Assembly (NCBI RefSeq): GCF_031426495.1
Contig: NZ_JANPLK010000059.1
Location: forward strand, 186,001-250,000
Direction of reading: 5' to 3'
DNA: 64,000 nucleotides
Source: Gemmatimonas sp.
GTDB taxonomy: Bacteria; Gemmatimonadota; Gemmatimonadetes; Gemmatimonadales; Gemmatimonadaceae
The notes under the pieces are model-generated. The model was not told where the DNA came from. It saw only the letters and a program-made list of their open reading frames with translations, and searched no databases. Of this stretch, positions 1-9,254 are shown in pieces; the stretch's first letter is position 1; every line of letters starts with the position of its first letter. The translations under genes were made by a program, and so were the position numbers.

Positions 1-579
1 ACCGCCGAGCACGAAGCCGGCGTTGAGCGCGGTGATGAGTCGGTCGGCCAGATGATACGGTTTGCCTTCGCTCGCTTCGAAGCTCTTGGCGACGGCCTCG
101 ATCACTTCGGGCCCTACGAGAATGTTTCCCTGCGTCACGTAGTTCTTGCCCGCGCGATGTCCCGCCCACGCGTTGGGACCGGAACCGGTGTGCTGCGCCG
201 ATCGCCCGTCCACCGAGATCACCGCCACCTGCCGTTGCTGAAATCCACTGTCGGCGGCCAGCGCGCGCTTGAGTGCCGCCTCCGGCGACTCACCGCGGGC
301 CAGGGCGTCGAGCAACTCGTTGCCGTACTCCGTGCGCGTGCTGGCCTGCGTCGCCACCGCACCCACGCCTTTGCGCACCCACGGAACGCCATTGCCCACG
401 CACGGTACGCGTGTGGTGACCGCCACGCCCACTTCACCGGTGCGCGGGTCGATGGCCGCGATGGAGAACGTGTGAAACACGAGCGAGTCGCGCCACGCAA
501 ACGGTTCCTGCGCTTGCGCTACTCGCGACGTTGCCGTCAAGGAGAGCGCAAGCGCGGCGGCAATACATGGGATTCGCAT
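1..579 (-). CDS. DUF1028 family secreted protein, 3' end cut by window
   Basis: Read from the minus strand, this is an open frame of 193 codons that runs off the left edge. It begins with a signal peptide (MRIPCIAAALALS..., cut likely after AQA). The mature part matches the DUF1028 family, a putative Ntn-hydrolase-fold family of unknown reaction: HTFSIAAIDPRTGEVGVAV, then TRVPCVGNGVPW, GVGAVATQA, and ISVDGRSAQHTG followed by NYVTQGNILVG. The start ATG shares one base with the stop of the upstream peptidase (TGATG at 577-581), so the two are probably translationally coupled. DUF1028 proteins often accompany peptidases. I am confident of the family; the function is unknown. Confidence 0.85.
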   Translation of the reverse strand, partial: MRIPCIAAALALSLTATSRVAQAQEPFAWRDSLVFHTFSIAAIDPRTGEVGVAVTTRVPCVGNGVPWVRKGVGAVATQASTRTEYGNELLDALARGESPEAALKRALAADSGFQQRQVAVISVDGRSAQHTGSGPNAWAGHRAGKNYVTQGNILVGPEVIEAVAKSFEASEGKPYHLADRLITALNAGFVLGG

Positions 580-2759
580 CAGCGTGGGCCTGGGCCGAGG
601 TAACGATCGAAGTGTGCCACCAGCTTTCGCAGGAGGTACGTGGCGTAGTACGGGCGCTGTGTCCAGCCGTGCGTCGCCGCGGGCGCGAACGCGAAGTCGA
701 AATCCTTGCCGCGCTTCATGAACTCTTCGGCAAGGGCGACGGCCGATGAGAACGGCACCACGTCGTCCTGCATGCCGTGAATGAGCAGCAGATGATCGCG
801 CAGATTGCCGGCATACTGCAAGGCACCGCGCGTAAACGTTGCCGGGTGCGACTGCGGACGGCGCACGATCGCGACATCGTCGCTGCCGAACAGATACGGA
901 TCCGTTGCCGCCGCGCCGGCCACGCCCGCTTGAAACAATCCCGGCTTCTTGAGCAGCGAGTACACGGTGAGCGTCCCGCCGTAGCTGCTGCCCCAAATGC
1001 CGAAACGTGAAGCATCGACGAAGCGCAGGGACTTCATGTACGTCACGGCGCTCTCGAGATCGTCGAGGTCGCCACCGCCCCAATCCATCAGAAACTTCTC
1101 GCGGAATTCGCGACCGTAACCGGTGCTGCCGCGCACGTCGACCTGCACCACGATGTAGCCCTTCTCGAGCGCGAGATACTGTTGCAGCATGCCATTCATG
1201 CCACCCCAGCGGTTGCGCACGGTATTCGAGTACGCTGGGCCGAAGAGCACCGGGTAGTGCTTCGCGGAGTCGATGTTCGGCGGATAGAATACGCGAATGT
1301 GCAGCGGCACCGTGTCACTGCCGTTCTTGATGCGCAGGTACTGCGGGGCGATCCACGGAACGCGCGCGAACTCCGCGGTCGTGGACGTCGTGATGCGACG
1401 CTCGATGGCGCCGGGCCGCACATCCAACAGATAGAGCTCGGTGGGCTGTAGGTCACTCGACGACAGCAGCGCGATCGTGCTGCCGTCGGGCGACACAAAC
1501 GGTGTGTGCGTGCCTGCGCGCGTCGTGAGTTGTCGCGATGGACCGCCCCCGGCACTCACGCGGAACACGTGACGCTCCGACGGGCGCGGGGCTGAACTCA
1601 CGTAGTCGACACTCCGCGTTGCTGCGCGGGGAATGCCGGCACCAGCCACATCGTGCGGCCCCGACGTGAGCGCTACCGGGGCGGCATCACCCGGCACGAC
1701 GCGATACAGTCGATACCGGTCATCCAAGTCGCCAGTGAGCACGATGCTCCGGCCATCGGCGCTCCACGCCGACGCGATGTCGTTGTACACGCGCGTCTCC
1801 CGGTGGTCCTGCCACGCGAGCCGTGGGGCCGGCGCAGCGGTAGTCAGCACATGAATCGTGCGGTCGATCGCATCGTCGCTCTCGCGGTCGATCATCAGCG
1901 TGCCGGTCGCCGACCAGGCGAAGTTGACGATGCGGGTGCGGCTGGAGTCGGGCAGCTCCACCATGCGCAGCGCCCGTGTGGCCACCTCGTACAGCGCGAC
2001 CTTCCGCACTTCGTTGGCCTGACCGGGCGCGCCACGTCGCAGCGTGTTCATCGGCACCGAGTCGCCGAGGTAATACGGCATGCTGAAGCGCGGCACGCCA
2101 CGTCGATCCACGTAGTGCATGGCAATCGTGCGCGAATCGGGGGACCAGGCATACGCCGGCGACGGTCCGCTCCACGTAGCGCCGCCGATCTCGACGTCGC
2201 GCCCGTAGTACGTGCCGAGCGGGATCTGGCCGATCGGCGCGATCGCTACACTCGTGGCGCGTGTGGGCGCTGCACCGCTCAGCGGAAGCAGCCACAGGTC
2301 GCCGTCGCGAAGAAACGATACCGTCGCGCCGTTCGGCGAGATCGCGAGCTCGCTCACCTCACCACGGCCGCTCGGCAGCAGCGTGCGTACGCCGGTCGCC
2401 ATCGTGAAGCGCCAGAGCGAGTCCCCCTGCACGAACACGATCGCGCGTCCGTCGGGCGTCCACGTGAACTCGCTCACGCGGGCGGTAAGGTTCGCCGGCA
2501 GGAGGCGGCGCGGCACCGTGCCCGCGCGATCTACCGACCAGAGCGAGCGATCGGGGTGCGCCGCATCACTCCACAGAAAGGCCACCGCCCTCGAGTCGGG
2601 CGACCACAAGGGCGATGACGGGGCCGCACCCGCCAGCGGCGGTCCCGACGTGATCCGCTCGATGGTGAGCGGGGGGCGGGCGAGCGACGCCTGAGCGATG
2701 GCAACGCTGGGCGCGACCACGGTCAGCAACGCGACGAGTGTCCGGGCAATGGAGGGCAT
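579..2759 (-). CDS. Secreted S9 family prolyl oligopeptidase / DPP IV-like peptidase
   Basis: A 726-residue serine peptidase. An N-terminal signal peptide (MPSIARTLVALLTV..., cut after AIAQA) is followed by a WD40/TolB-like beta-propeller with repeated SPDSR/SPNG/SPDG turns and a C-terminal alpha/beta-hydrolase domain. The catalytic triad is visible: Ser in GSSYGG near residue 592, Asp in HGMQDDVVP near 665, His in ATHGW near 697. It should act outside the cytoplasm, releasing dipeptides or cutting short peptides. An in-frame ATG nine codons upstream (2786) falls in the T tract of the fumarase terminator, so I prefer 2759. It overlaps the DUF1028 gene by one base. Confidence 0.92.
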   Translation of the reverse strand: MPSIARTLVALLTVVAPSVAIAQASLARPPLTIERITSGPPLAGAAPSSPLWSPDSRAVAFLWSDAAHPDRSLWSVDRAGTVPRRLLPANLTARVSEFTWTPDGRAIVFVQGDSLWRFTMATGVRTLLPSGRGEVSELAISPNGATVSFLRDGDLWLLPLSGAAPTRATSVAIAPIGQIPLGTYYGRDVEIGGATWSGPSPAYAWSPDSRTIAMHYVDRRGVPRFSMPYYLGDSVPMNTLRRGAPGQANEVRKVALYEVATRALRMVELPDSSRTRIVNFAWSATGTLMIDRESDDAIDRTIHVLTTAAPAPRLAWQDHRETRVYNDIASAWSADGRSIVLTGDLDDRYRLYRVVPGDAAPVALTSGPHDVAGAGIPRAATRSVDYVSSAPRPSERHVFRVSAGGGPSRQLTTRAGTHTPFVSPDGSTIALLSSSDLQPTELYLLDVRPGAIERRITTSTTAEFARVPWIAPQYLRIKNGSDTVPLHIRVFYPPNIDSAKHYPVLFGPAYSNTVRNRWGGMNGMLQQYLALEKGYIVVQVDVRGSTGYGREFREKFLMDWGGGDLDDLESAVTYMKSLRFVDASRFGIWGSSYGGTLTVYSLLKKPGLFQAGVAGAAATDPYLFGSDDVAIVRRPQSHPATFTRGALQYAGNLRDHLLLIHGMQDDVVPFSSAVALAEEFMKRGKDFDFAFAPAATHGWTQRPYYATYLLRKLVAHFDRYLGPGPR

Positions 2760-2783
2760 GGCCCGAACATACCGGTTCCGCCG

Positions 2784-2820
2784 CAAAAAACAGGGGGCGA
2801 TCCGGTTCGACCGCCCCCGT
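2784..2820 (-). terminator. Rho-independent terminator of the fumarase gene
   Basis: On the minus strand a GGGGGCG/CGCCCCC stem (2812-2818 with 2793-2799) and 12-base loop is followed by TG and six T (complement of 2785-2790). It lies just after the fumarase stop and just before the peptidase start. Confidence 0.8.
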
Positions 2821-2825
2821 GTGCC

Positions 2826-4349
2826 TTACCCGGCCAAAATCGGCAGATGCCGGATCTTTTCCTGCCATTCGCGCGGTCCTGTCTCATGCACGTTGCTGCC
2901 CGCGGCGTCGACCGCCACCGTGACCGGCATGTTCTCTACCTCGAACTCGTAGATCGCCTCCATGCCGAGGTCTTCGAACGCCACCACGCGTGACGCGCGG
3001 ATTGCCTTGGACACGAGATACGCGGCGCCACCCACCGCCATCAGATACGCCGCCTTGTGCTTGCGAATTGCTTCGAGGCCAACCGGACCGCGCTCGGCCT
3101 TGCCGATCATCGAGATCAGCCCCGTCCGGGCCAGCATCATCTCGGTAAAGTTGTCCATGCGCGTGGCCGTCGTCGGGCCGGCCGGACCCACCGCTTCATC
3201 GCGCACGGGATCCACCGGGCCCACGTAGTAGATCACGCGATTGGTGAAGTCGACGCCCTCGGGCAGCCCTTCGCCCTTTTCGAACAGATCGGCGATGCGC
3301 TTGTGCGCGGCGTCGCGACCGGTCAGCAGCTTGCCGCTGAGCAGCAGGCGATCGCCGGCCGTCCAGGTGGCCACGATCTCGGGGGTGAGCGTGTCGAGGT
3401 TCACCTGCTTCGCGTTCACATCGGGACGCCATGTGACGTCTGGCCAGTCGGAGAGACTCGGCACCGGCAGCGTCACGGCGCCGCTGCCGTTGAGCGTGAA
3501 ATGCGCGTGCCGCGTAGCCGCGCAGTTGGGGATCATCGCGATCGGCTTCGAGGCGGCGTGCGTGGGGCAATCGAAGATCTTGACGTCGAGCACAGTGGAT
3601 AGGCCACCGAGTCCCTGCGCACCGATACCCAACGCGTTGATCTTGTCGCACAACTCGATGCGCAGCTCTTCGATCTTGTTCTGTGGGCCGCGCGCCTTGA
3701 GCTGCGTCATGTCGATATGCTCCATGAGCGATTCCTTTGCCATGAGCATCGCCTTTTCGGCGGTACCGCCGATGCCGATGCCGAGCATGCCCGGCGGACA
3801 CCAGCCGGCACCCATGAGCGGTACCGTCTTCATGACCCAGTCCACGATCGAGTCGCTCGGATTCAGCATGGCAAATTTCGACTTGTTCTCCGAGCCGCCG
3901 CCCTTCGCCGCCAGCTTCACCTCGACGGTGTCACCCGGCACGATCTCGTAGTGCACGATGGCCGGCGTGTTGTCGCGCGTGTTCTTGCGCGTGAACGCCG
4001 GGTCGGCCACGATCGACGCCCGCAGCACGTTGTCGGACTGGAGGTAGGCGCGTCGCACCCCTTCGTTCACCATGTCCTGCACCGACATCGTCGCGTCCCA
4101 CCTCACGTTCATGCCGACCTTGAGAAACACCACCACAATGCCGGTATCCTGGCAGATGGGACGATGTCCCTCGGCGCACATGCGCGAGTTGGTCAGGATC
4201 TGCGCGATCGCATCCTTGGCGGCCGGGCTACGTTCCTTCTCGTAGGCGTCGCCCAACGCGTGGATGTAGTCGAGCGGATGGAAATACGAGATGTGCTGCA
4301 GCGCGTCCGCGATGGACTGGATGAAGTCGGCTTGGGCGATGGTGGTCAT
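2826..4349 (-). CDS. fumA: Class I (iron-sulfur) fumarate hydratase
   Basis: A 507-residue single-chain class I fumarase that interconverts fumarate and malate in the TCA cycle. The three cysteines expected to hold the [4Fe-4S] cluster are present: C66 (CQDTGI), C184 (GWCPPGMLG) and C276 (PNCAATRHAHF). The N-terminal alpha-type domain (SENKSKFAML) and the C-terminal beta-type domain (VGPAGPTTATRMDNF, AVGGAAYL) are fused, as in E. coli FumA/B. A longer reading frame opens at 4433, but the family begins near MTTIAQADF, so 4349 is chosen. It is divergent from the HEAT-repeat gene. A good terminator follows. It could be called fumB equally well. Confidence 0.95.
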   Translation of the reverse strand: MTTIAQADFIQSIADALQHISYFHPLDYIHALGDAYEKERSPAAKDAIAQILTNSRMCAEGHRPICQDTGIVVVFLKVGMNVRWDATMSVQDMVNEGVRRAYLQSDNVLRASIVADPAFTRKNTRDNTPAIVHYEIVPGDTVEVKLAAKGGGSENKSKFAMLNPSDSIVDWVMKTVPLMGAGWCPPGMLGIGIGGTAEKAMLMAKESLMEHIDMTQLKARGPQNKIEELRIELCDKINALGIGAQGLGGLSTVLDVKIFDCPTHAASKPIAMIPNCAATRHAHFTLNGSGAVTLPVPSLSDWPDVTWRPDVNAKQVNLDTLTPEIVATWTAGDRLLLSGKLLTGRDAAHKRIADLFEKGEGLPEGVDFTNRVIYYVGPVDPVRDEAVGPAGPTTATRMDNFTEMMLARTGLISMIGKAERGPVGLEAIRKHKAAYLMAVGGAAYLVSKAIRASRVVAFEDLGMEAIYEFEVENMPVTVAVDAAGSNVHETGPREWQEKIRHLPILAG

Positions 4350-4415
4350 GACTGGAAAATAGTCGAGCGGGGCTGTGTGACACCCCTCAGCGCGTCTCGG
4401 TCGGGGCGTGCCGAT

Positions 4416-4444
4416 CGATGAAGGATCCGACACGCCAATGTCAA
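4416..4444 (-). promoter_or_regulatory. Possible sigma-70 type promoter for fumarase
   Basis: A perfect TTGACA lies on the minus strand at 4444-4439, about 90 bases before the fumarase ATG. The -10 position 17 bases on is TCATCG, a poor match, so only the -35 supports this call. Confidence 0.25.
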
Positions 4445-4543
4445 GCTTGAGCCCAGCCGCCTAGGAGACGACCTTTAAGTGTCTTCCCCTGCCTGTCCGG
4501 AGCTCCTCTGCCCATCGAATTCGTCTACGCCGCCGCCCTCGCC

Positions 4544-5875
4544 ATGCTTATGGTGCAGCTGCGGGAGCGTGCCCCCATGCCTGAGGTGCTGTCCAGCGTC
4601 GCGCGGCTCTGTGCGCTGGCCCGTGTCGGTCGGGTGGTGCTCGATCGGCGGCAGTTGACGCGTGCCACCGATCCGGGGGTGCCCGAGGGCGTGGTGGCCA
4701 TGGGGAAGGCGCTCGAGCTGCACGGACTCGACGCCATTGAGTTGGCGACCACGATGACCGACGCGGAGTTCCTGAAGCTCGCCGGCCTGCTGATCGGAGA
4801 GCAGCGAGGCGATGCGGTGCAGCTGATGGAGACGGCGGACGCAATGTCGATCTGGAACATCCGCTTTCTCTCGGCCCACACCGGAGAGTTCGTGCGCGTC
4901 CCGTCGGCCCCGATAGCCGCCGCCGCCCGCCCGTTGTCGCAGCCAGTGGCGGGGCCAGGGGCGGGGCCCGTGGCGCCGCCTTCCACCTCGGCGCCTTCGG
5001 GGATACCGGCGGAAGTCGAAGCCCGTTTCAGCCGCATCGAGCTGGCGATGGCGCGCGGCGATGGCGTAAGCCTCTGCCGCGAGCTTGGGGAGCTCTCGCT
5101 TCCGACGCACTTCGCGAGGGCCGCCACGCCAATGGTGCTGCAGACGGTGGTCGAGCAGCTTCTGGATACGAAGGTGCCTTCCGACGAGGTGATCGCCCTG
5201 CTGCAGCGCGCCGGCCCCGCCGGAGCCCGCGCCACCTTCCTCCAGCTGATCGCGGCCATCGATGTGGGTGACCGTCGCATGCTGTATGACGCGATGGCGT
5301 CGCTCGCCGCGACCCCGGACGTGGCGAAGGAGTATCTCACACACGACGTCTGGTATGTGGTTCGGAACGCCGTCTGCCTGCTGGGCGAAACGCGAGCGCA
5401 GTCGGCGATCAGCGCGATCGGACAAGCGCTGCGCCACGCCGACTATCGCGTTCGTATGGCTGCCGTGGTGTCACTCGGTCAGATCGGCGGACCGATCGCG
5501 CTCGCCCGTCTCGAATCGGTGCTCTTCGACCAGTCCGTCGACGTGCGCACGCGCGCCCTCTCGATCGTGTTCGCCGCTCCCGATGGCGAGCCGCTGCCGG
5601 ACCGGCTGGTTGGCGTGTTGAACGAGGAACAGGCGATCGAGTATCAGATGGAGATCGTGGCCGCCCTCGGCCATCTGCAAACGCCCCGCGCGCGCCACCG
5701 CCTGCAGCAAGTCTGTGAAACCGCCGTAAACAGCTTCGAAGGGACCGAGTTGCGCATCGCCGCCATCGAGGCGCTGCGACGCGGCCACCCGGAGGGGGCC
5801 GACGCCATGTTGCTCAAGCTGCAGGACGATCCAAGCCCGATGATCCGAGAGCGGATCGCTGCGATGCTCCGGTAG
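4544..5875 (+). CDS. HEAT-repeat protein
   Basis: A 443-residue cytoplasmic protein with no signal peptide. An N-terminal helical region (about 1-120) is followed by a Pro/Ala/Gly-rich linker near 125-155 and then helical repeats. The C-terminal 200 residues show HEAT-like units, for example YVVRNAVCLLGETRAQSAI, YRVRMAAVVSLGQIGG and VDVRTRALSIVF, spaced about 30-35 residues. Such solenoids bind other proteins; the partner is unknown. The frame stays open upstream to a CTG at 4508 that sits six bases after GGAG (4499-4502) and would add 12 residues, so the true start may be non-canonical. Confidence 0.8.
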   Translation: MLMVQLRERAPMPEVLSSVARLCALARVGRVVLDRRQLTRATDPGVPEGVVAMGKALELHGLDAIELATTMTDAEFLKLAGLLIGEQRGDAVQLMETADAMSIWNIRFLSAHTGEFVRVPSAPIAAAARPLSQPVAGPGAGPVAPPSTSAPSGIPAEVEARFSRIELAMARGDGVSLCRELGELSLPTHFARAATPMVLQTVVEQLLDTKVPSDEVIALLQRAGPAGARATFLQLIAAIDVGDRRMLYDAMASLAATPDVAKEYLTHDVWYVVRNAVCLLGETRAQSAISAIGQALRHADYRVRMAAVVSLGQIGGPIALARLESVLFDQSVDVRTRALSIVFAAPDGEPLPDRLVGVLNEEQAIEYQMEIVAALGHLQTPRARHRLQQVCETAVNSFEGTELRIAAIEALRRGHPEGADAMLLKLQDDPSPMIRERIAAMLR

Positions 5876-5945
5876 TCGAGCGCGTTCGGTGCACCCGCGG
5901 AGATTGGTGCGCAACTACGGACAAGCTGTTCTCCTACAGTCACTC

Positions 5946-6097
5946 AACAACAAACCGCTTCACCGCGGATTGACGCGAATGCCCGCGGATGAAGGCAAAG
6001 AGCAAAGGTCCGACTTTGATGTTGCTCGACGACACCGCTCGGCACACCGATCCCATCGGCGAAGATTCGCGCGAATTCGCGGTCAGGCTGTTCGTTC
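5946..6097. repeat. Palindromic intergenic repeat, copy 1
   Basis: About 152 bases whose ends are imperfect inverted repeats of about 45 bases. The left end holds ACCGCGGATTGACGCGAATG and the reverse complement of the right end holds ACCGCGAATTCGCGCGAAT. A second copy with the same plan lies at 12632-12780. No coding capacity is seen. It resembles REP/BIME or MITE-like elements. It abuts the 3' side of the gltB relic. Confidence 0.7.
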
Positions 6098-6127
6098 ACC
6101 ATGGTCCAACCACGAACAGCCGCAGCC

Positions 6128-6639
6128 CTAGCGCGCCCCCTCCAGCGGCTTCGCCAGCAGCCTATCCAGGCGCTCCGCCCACCCGCCGCGGATTTCGCGC
6201 TGCCGCGCGGCTTCACCTTGCGCCACCGCGGCAGCTGCTGATCCCAGCCATCCAGCAGCCAACGCGCCCGGGCACTGTTCGTGCGCTGCTGATGCAGCTG
6301 CAGCAGACGCGATAGCAGTTCAGTGTCGTCGTGATCGAGATCGGCCAAGAGCACCATCTCGTGATTCAAGCGGCTCGCGAATGTGTCGGCTTCGTCGAAC
6401 AGATACGCCACGCCGTTCGACATCCCCGCGGAGATTGCGGCCAGCGCGGCCGAGCTGTCGGCGGACGACGCACCGCGACGCGCGAGCCGCGCCGAGGCCT
6501 CGAGCGCGATGGTCACCACTTCATGGGTGCGCTCGCCGCTTTGGCGTGCGATGAAGCCCACACCACACGCGTCGCGTGGGCCGTACGCCAAGCCGGCGTT
6601 ATCGGTGAACAGGGTGCCGCTGGCGTGGTGCGCACTCAT
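6128..6639 (-). pseudogene. gltB: Decayed glutamate synthase large subunit (gltB) relic with internal deletion
   Basis: The first 45 residues match the N-terminal glutaminase domain of GltB, including the nucleophile context RDACGVGFIA and then THEVVTIALEASARLARRGA. The frame then jumps directly to the extreme C-terminal end of GltB: AGMSNGVAYLFDE, RLNHEMVLL, TNSARARWLLDGWDQQLPR. About 1,300 residues (the synthase core and most of the rest) are missing. Near 6235 the frame breaks; a different frame continues as AAVAQGEAARQREIRGGW to a TAG at 6128-6130. The product cannot be an enzyme. It sits between the palindromic repeat and the ABC operon. A functional gltB would have to lie elsewhere. Confidence 0.82.
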
Positions 6640-6752
6640 GAGATCGGGCTTCGCGAGAAGGGGAAGAACGATTCAAACCGTATTGCCGGTGCCGATGTCT
6701 ATCCAACGAGGCGCCGATGCTCCGTCGCCGAATCGCTTACCGAGTGCCTGCC

Positions 6753-9245
6753 ATGAGTCCCCTCACGCTCGCCTTGCGCATGCTGCGCAAGACGCCCTTC
6801 GTCACGTCGATCGCCATCGCCTCCTTGGCACTGGGGATCGGCGCGAATGCGGCCATTTTTTCGCTCTTTGATCAAATGCTGCTTCGCGCGCTGCCTGTCA
6901 ATGAACCGGCGCAGCTCGTGAATTTGTCGGCCCCGGGTCCGAAGCCGGGATCGACCAATTGCGGGCAGGCGGGCGACTGCGAGGAGGTCGTCAGCTACCC
7001 GATGTTCCGTGATCTGGAGCTGAAGCAAACTCCGTTCAGCGGCTTCGCCGCGCACGTGCTGTTCGGGGCGAATCTCTCCATCAAAAATGAAGCGATGACG
7101 GGGCAGGGGATGTTCGTCTCCGGCTCCTACTTTGGAGTGCTCGGCGTTGCACCGGCCATCGGACGCCTGCTGCAGCCGGCCGACGACGCCGTGATCGGCG
7201 CCAATTTCGTGACCGTCCTCAGCTATGACTTCTGGCAGGAACACTACGGCGGAGACCGGGCGATCCTTGGCCAGACCATTCTCGTCAATGGTAAGTCGCT
7301 GACCGTGGTCGGCGTGGCCCCCGCCGGCTTTCGCGGCACGACGCTGGGGGCGCAGCCGGCGCTCTATGCGCCGATCAGCATGCGGGCGGCCATCACGACG
7401 TGGCGCCCGGCCTTCGACAATCGCCGGAGCTATTGGGTGTACGTGTTCGGGCGCCTCAAGCCGGGCGTGTCGATCGAACAGGCCAGCTCGCAGCTCAACA
7501 CCACCTACAAGCCGATCCTCGCCGACGTCGAGGCGCCGCTACAGGAAAGCATGAGCGACGCCACCATGAAGCTCTTCAAGGCCAAGTCGCTGCTGCTCAC
7601 GCCGGGCGCTCGCGGGCAGAGCAGCATTCACCGCGAAGCGAAGACGCCGCTGTACATGCTCTTCGCGATCACCGTGACGGTGCTACTGATCGCCTGCGCC
7701 AACATCGCGAACCTCCTGCTGGCCCGTGGTGCCACGCGCGCCACGGAGATGGGCGTGCGGCTCGCCTTGGGAGCCACGCGGCGACAATTGCTGGTCCAGC
7801 TTCTCACCGAATCGCTGGTGCTCGCGCTGCTCGGTGGCGTGGTCAGCCTGCTGGTCGCCGTCTGGACGCTGCGCGCCATCGGATCCTTGATGCCGCCGGA
7901 AGCATCGACCACGATCAACCTCTCGTTGCAGCCGTCGATGGTGATCTTCGCGGCGGCCACGGCGATCAGCACCGGCCTTCTCTTCGGACTCTTCCCGGCG
8001 CTGCACAGCACGCGCTCGGATCTCATCACGGTGATCCGCGCCGGCGCCGGACAAATTGCCGGCGGCCGCGCGGCCTCGCGCTTCCGTACCGCGCTCGTGA
8101 CCGCGCAGATCTCGCTCTCCATGGCCTTGCTGATCTCGGCCGGTCTCTTTCTCAAGAGCCTCGTGAACGTGAGTAGGGCCGATCTCGGGCTCAATGTCGA
8201 CCACGTTGCGACCTTCTCCATCACCCCGATGCGCAGTGGCTACGACAGCACACGCGCGGCCGTGCTGTACGAGCGGGTGGAGCAGGAGTTGGCGGCGATC
8301 CCCGGTGCCACCGGCGTCACGTCATCGCTGGTGCCGCTGCTGGCCGGCAACAACTGGGGCAACGATGTGCGCGTGCAGGGCTTCGCACATGGCCCCGACA
8401 TCGACGCCAACTCGCGCTTCAATGCCATCGGCGCTGCCTACCTGAAAACGATTGGCATGCAGCTGTTGGCCGGCCGCGAGTTCACCGAGAGCGATCGCCT
8501 CGGCAGCAGCAAGGTGGTGCTCATCAACGAAGCCTTCGCGAAGAAGTTCAATCTCGGCACGAATCCCATCGGCAAGTTCATGTCGGAGGGCGAAGACTCG
8601 CTCGACCTGCAGATCGTCGGCCTCGTGAAGGATGCCAAGTATGCACAGGTGAAAGACGACGTCCCGCCGGTGTTCTACACACCCTGGCGCCAGCGGGGCT
8701 CAGTGAGTGGCCTCTACTTCTACGTGAACGGCACGATCCCACCGGAGCAGCTCCTGAAGAGCATCAGCGCGATCATGAAGCGCATCGATCCCACGGTGCC
8801 GGTGGAAGATCTGAAGACGATGCCGCAGCAGATTCGCGAGAACGTGTTCCTGGACCGTCTGATCAGCATCATGGCCTCCGCATTCGCGGTGCTCGCCACG
8901 CTGCTGGCGGCGGTGGGCCTGTACGGCGTGCTCGCCTACTCCGTCGCGCAGCGGACCCGCGAGATCGGCGTGCGCATGGCGCTCGGTGCCGACGGCGGCC
9001 GCGTGCGTGCGCTCGTCATGCGACAAGTCGGAGCGATGACGCTCGTGGGTTCCGTGGTCGGCATTGCCGCCGCCTTTGCACTCGGCCGTGCCGCGCAGTC
9101 GCAGCTCTACAAGCTCGAAGGGCACGATCCCGTGGTGTTCGCGGCCGCGGTCGTCCTGCTCACTCTCGTCGCCCTCACGGCAGGCTATCTGCCCGCGCGC
9201 CGAGCGGCGCAGGTCGATCCCATGCATGCGCTGCGCTTCGACTGA
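6753..9245 (+). CDS. FtsX/MacB-like ABC permease, long duplicated (ADOP) type
   Basis: An 830-residue membrane protein built from two FtsX-like permease modules, each followed by periplasmic MacB_PCD-like sequence. Family marks are the N-terminal RMLRKTPFVTSIAIASLALG, then ANIANLLLARGATRATEMG, and near the end RTREIGVRMALGAD and the closing PARRAAQVDPMHALR. The length (about 800) is that of the permeases common in Acidobacteriota and Gemmatimonadota. Adaptor and ATPase genes follow in the same direction with 9- and 32-base gaps, so this is a complete tripartite-style exporter operon of unknown substrate. An ATG at 6717 would add 12 residues. Confidence 0.9.
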   Translation: MSPLTLALRMLRKTPFVTSIAIASLALGIGANAAIFSLFDQMLLRALPVNEPAQLVNLSAPGPKPGSTNCGQAGDCEEVVSYPMFRDLELKQTPFSGFAAHVLFGANLSIKNEAMTGQGMFVSGSYFGVLGVAPAIGRLLQPADDAVIGANFVTVLSYDFWQEHYGGDRAILGQTILVNGKSLTVVGVAPAGFRGTTLGAQPALYAPISMRAAITTWRPAFDNRRSYWVYVFGRLKPGVSIEQASSQLNTTYKPILADVEAPLQESMSDATMKLFKAKSLLLTPGARGQSSIHREAKTPLYMLFAITVTVLLIACANIANLLLARGATRATEMGVRLALGATRRQLLVQLLTESLVLALLGGVVSLLVAVWTLRAIGSLMPPEASTTINLSLQPSMVIFAAATAISTGLLFGLFPALHSTRSDLITVIRAGAGQIAGGRAASRFRTALVTAQISLSMALLISAGLFLKSLVNVSRADLGLNVDHVATFSITPMRSGYDSTRAAVLYERVEQELAAIPGATGVTSSLVPLLAGNNWGNDVRVQGFAHGPDIDANSRFNAIGAAYLKTIGMQLLAGREFTESDRLGSSKVVLINEAFAKKFNLGTNPIGKFMSEGEDSLDLQIVGLVKDAKYAQVKDDVPPVFYTPWRQRGSVSGLYFYVNGTIPPEQLLKSISAIMKRIDPTVPVEDLKTMPQQIRENVFLDRLISIMASAFAVLATLLAAVGLYGVLAYSVAQRTREIGVRMALGADGGRVRALVMRQVGAMTLVGSVVGIAAAFALGRAAQSQLYKLEGHDPVVFAAAVVLLTLVALTAGYLPARRAAQVDPMHALRFD

Positions 9246-9254
9246 GAAATCCTC

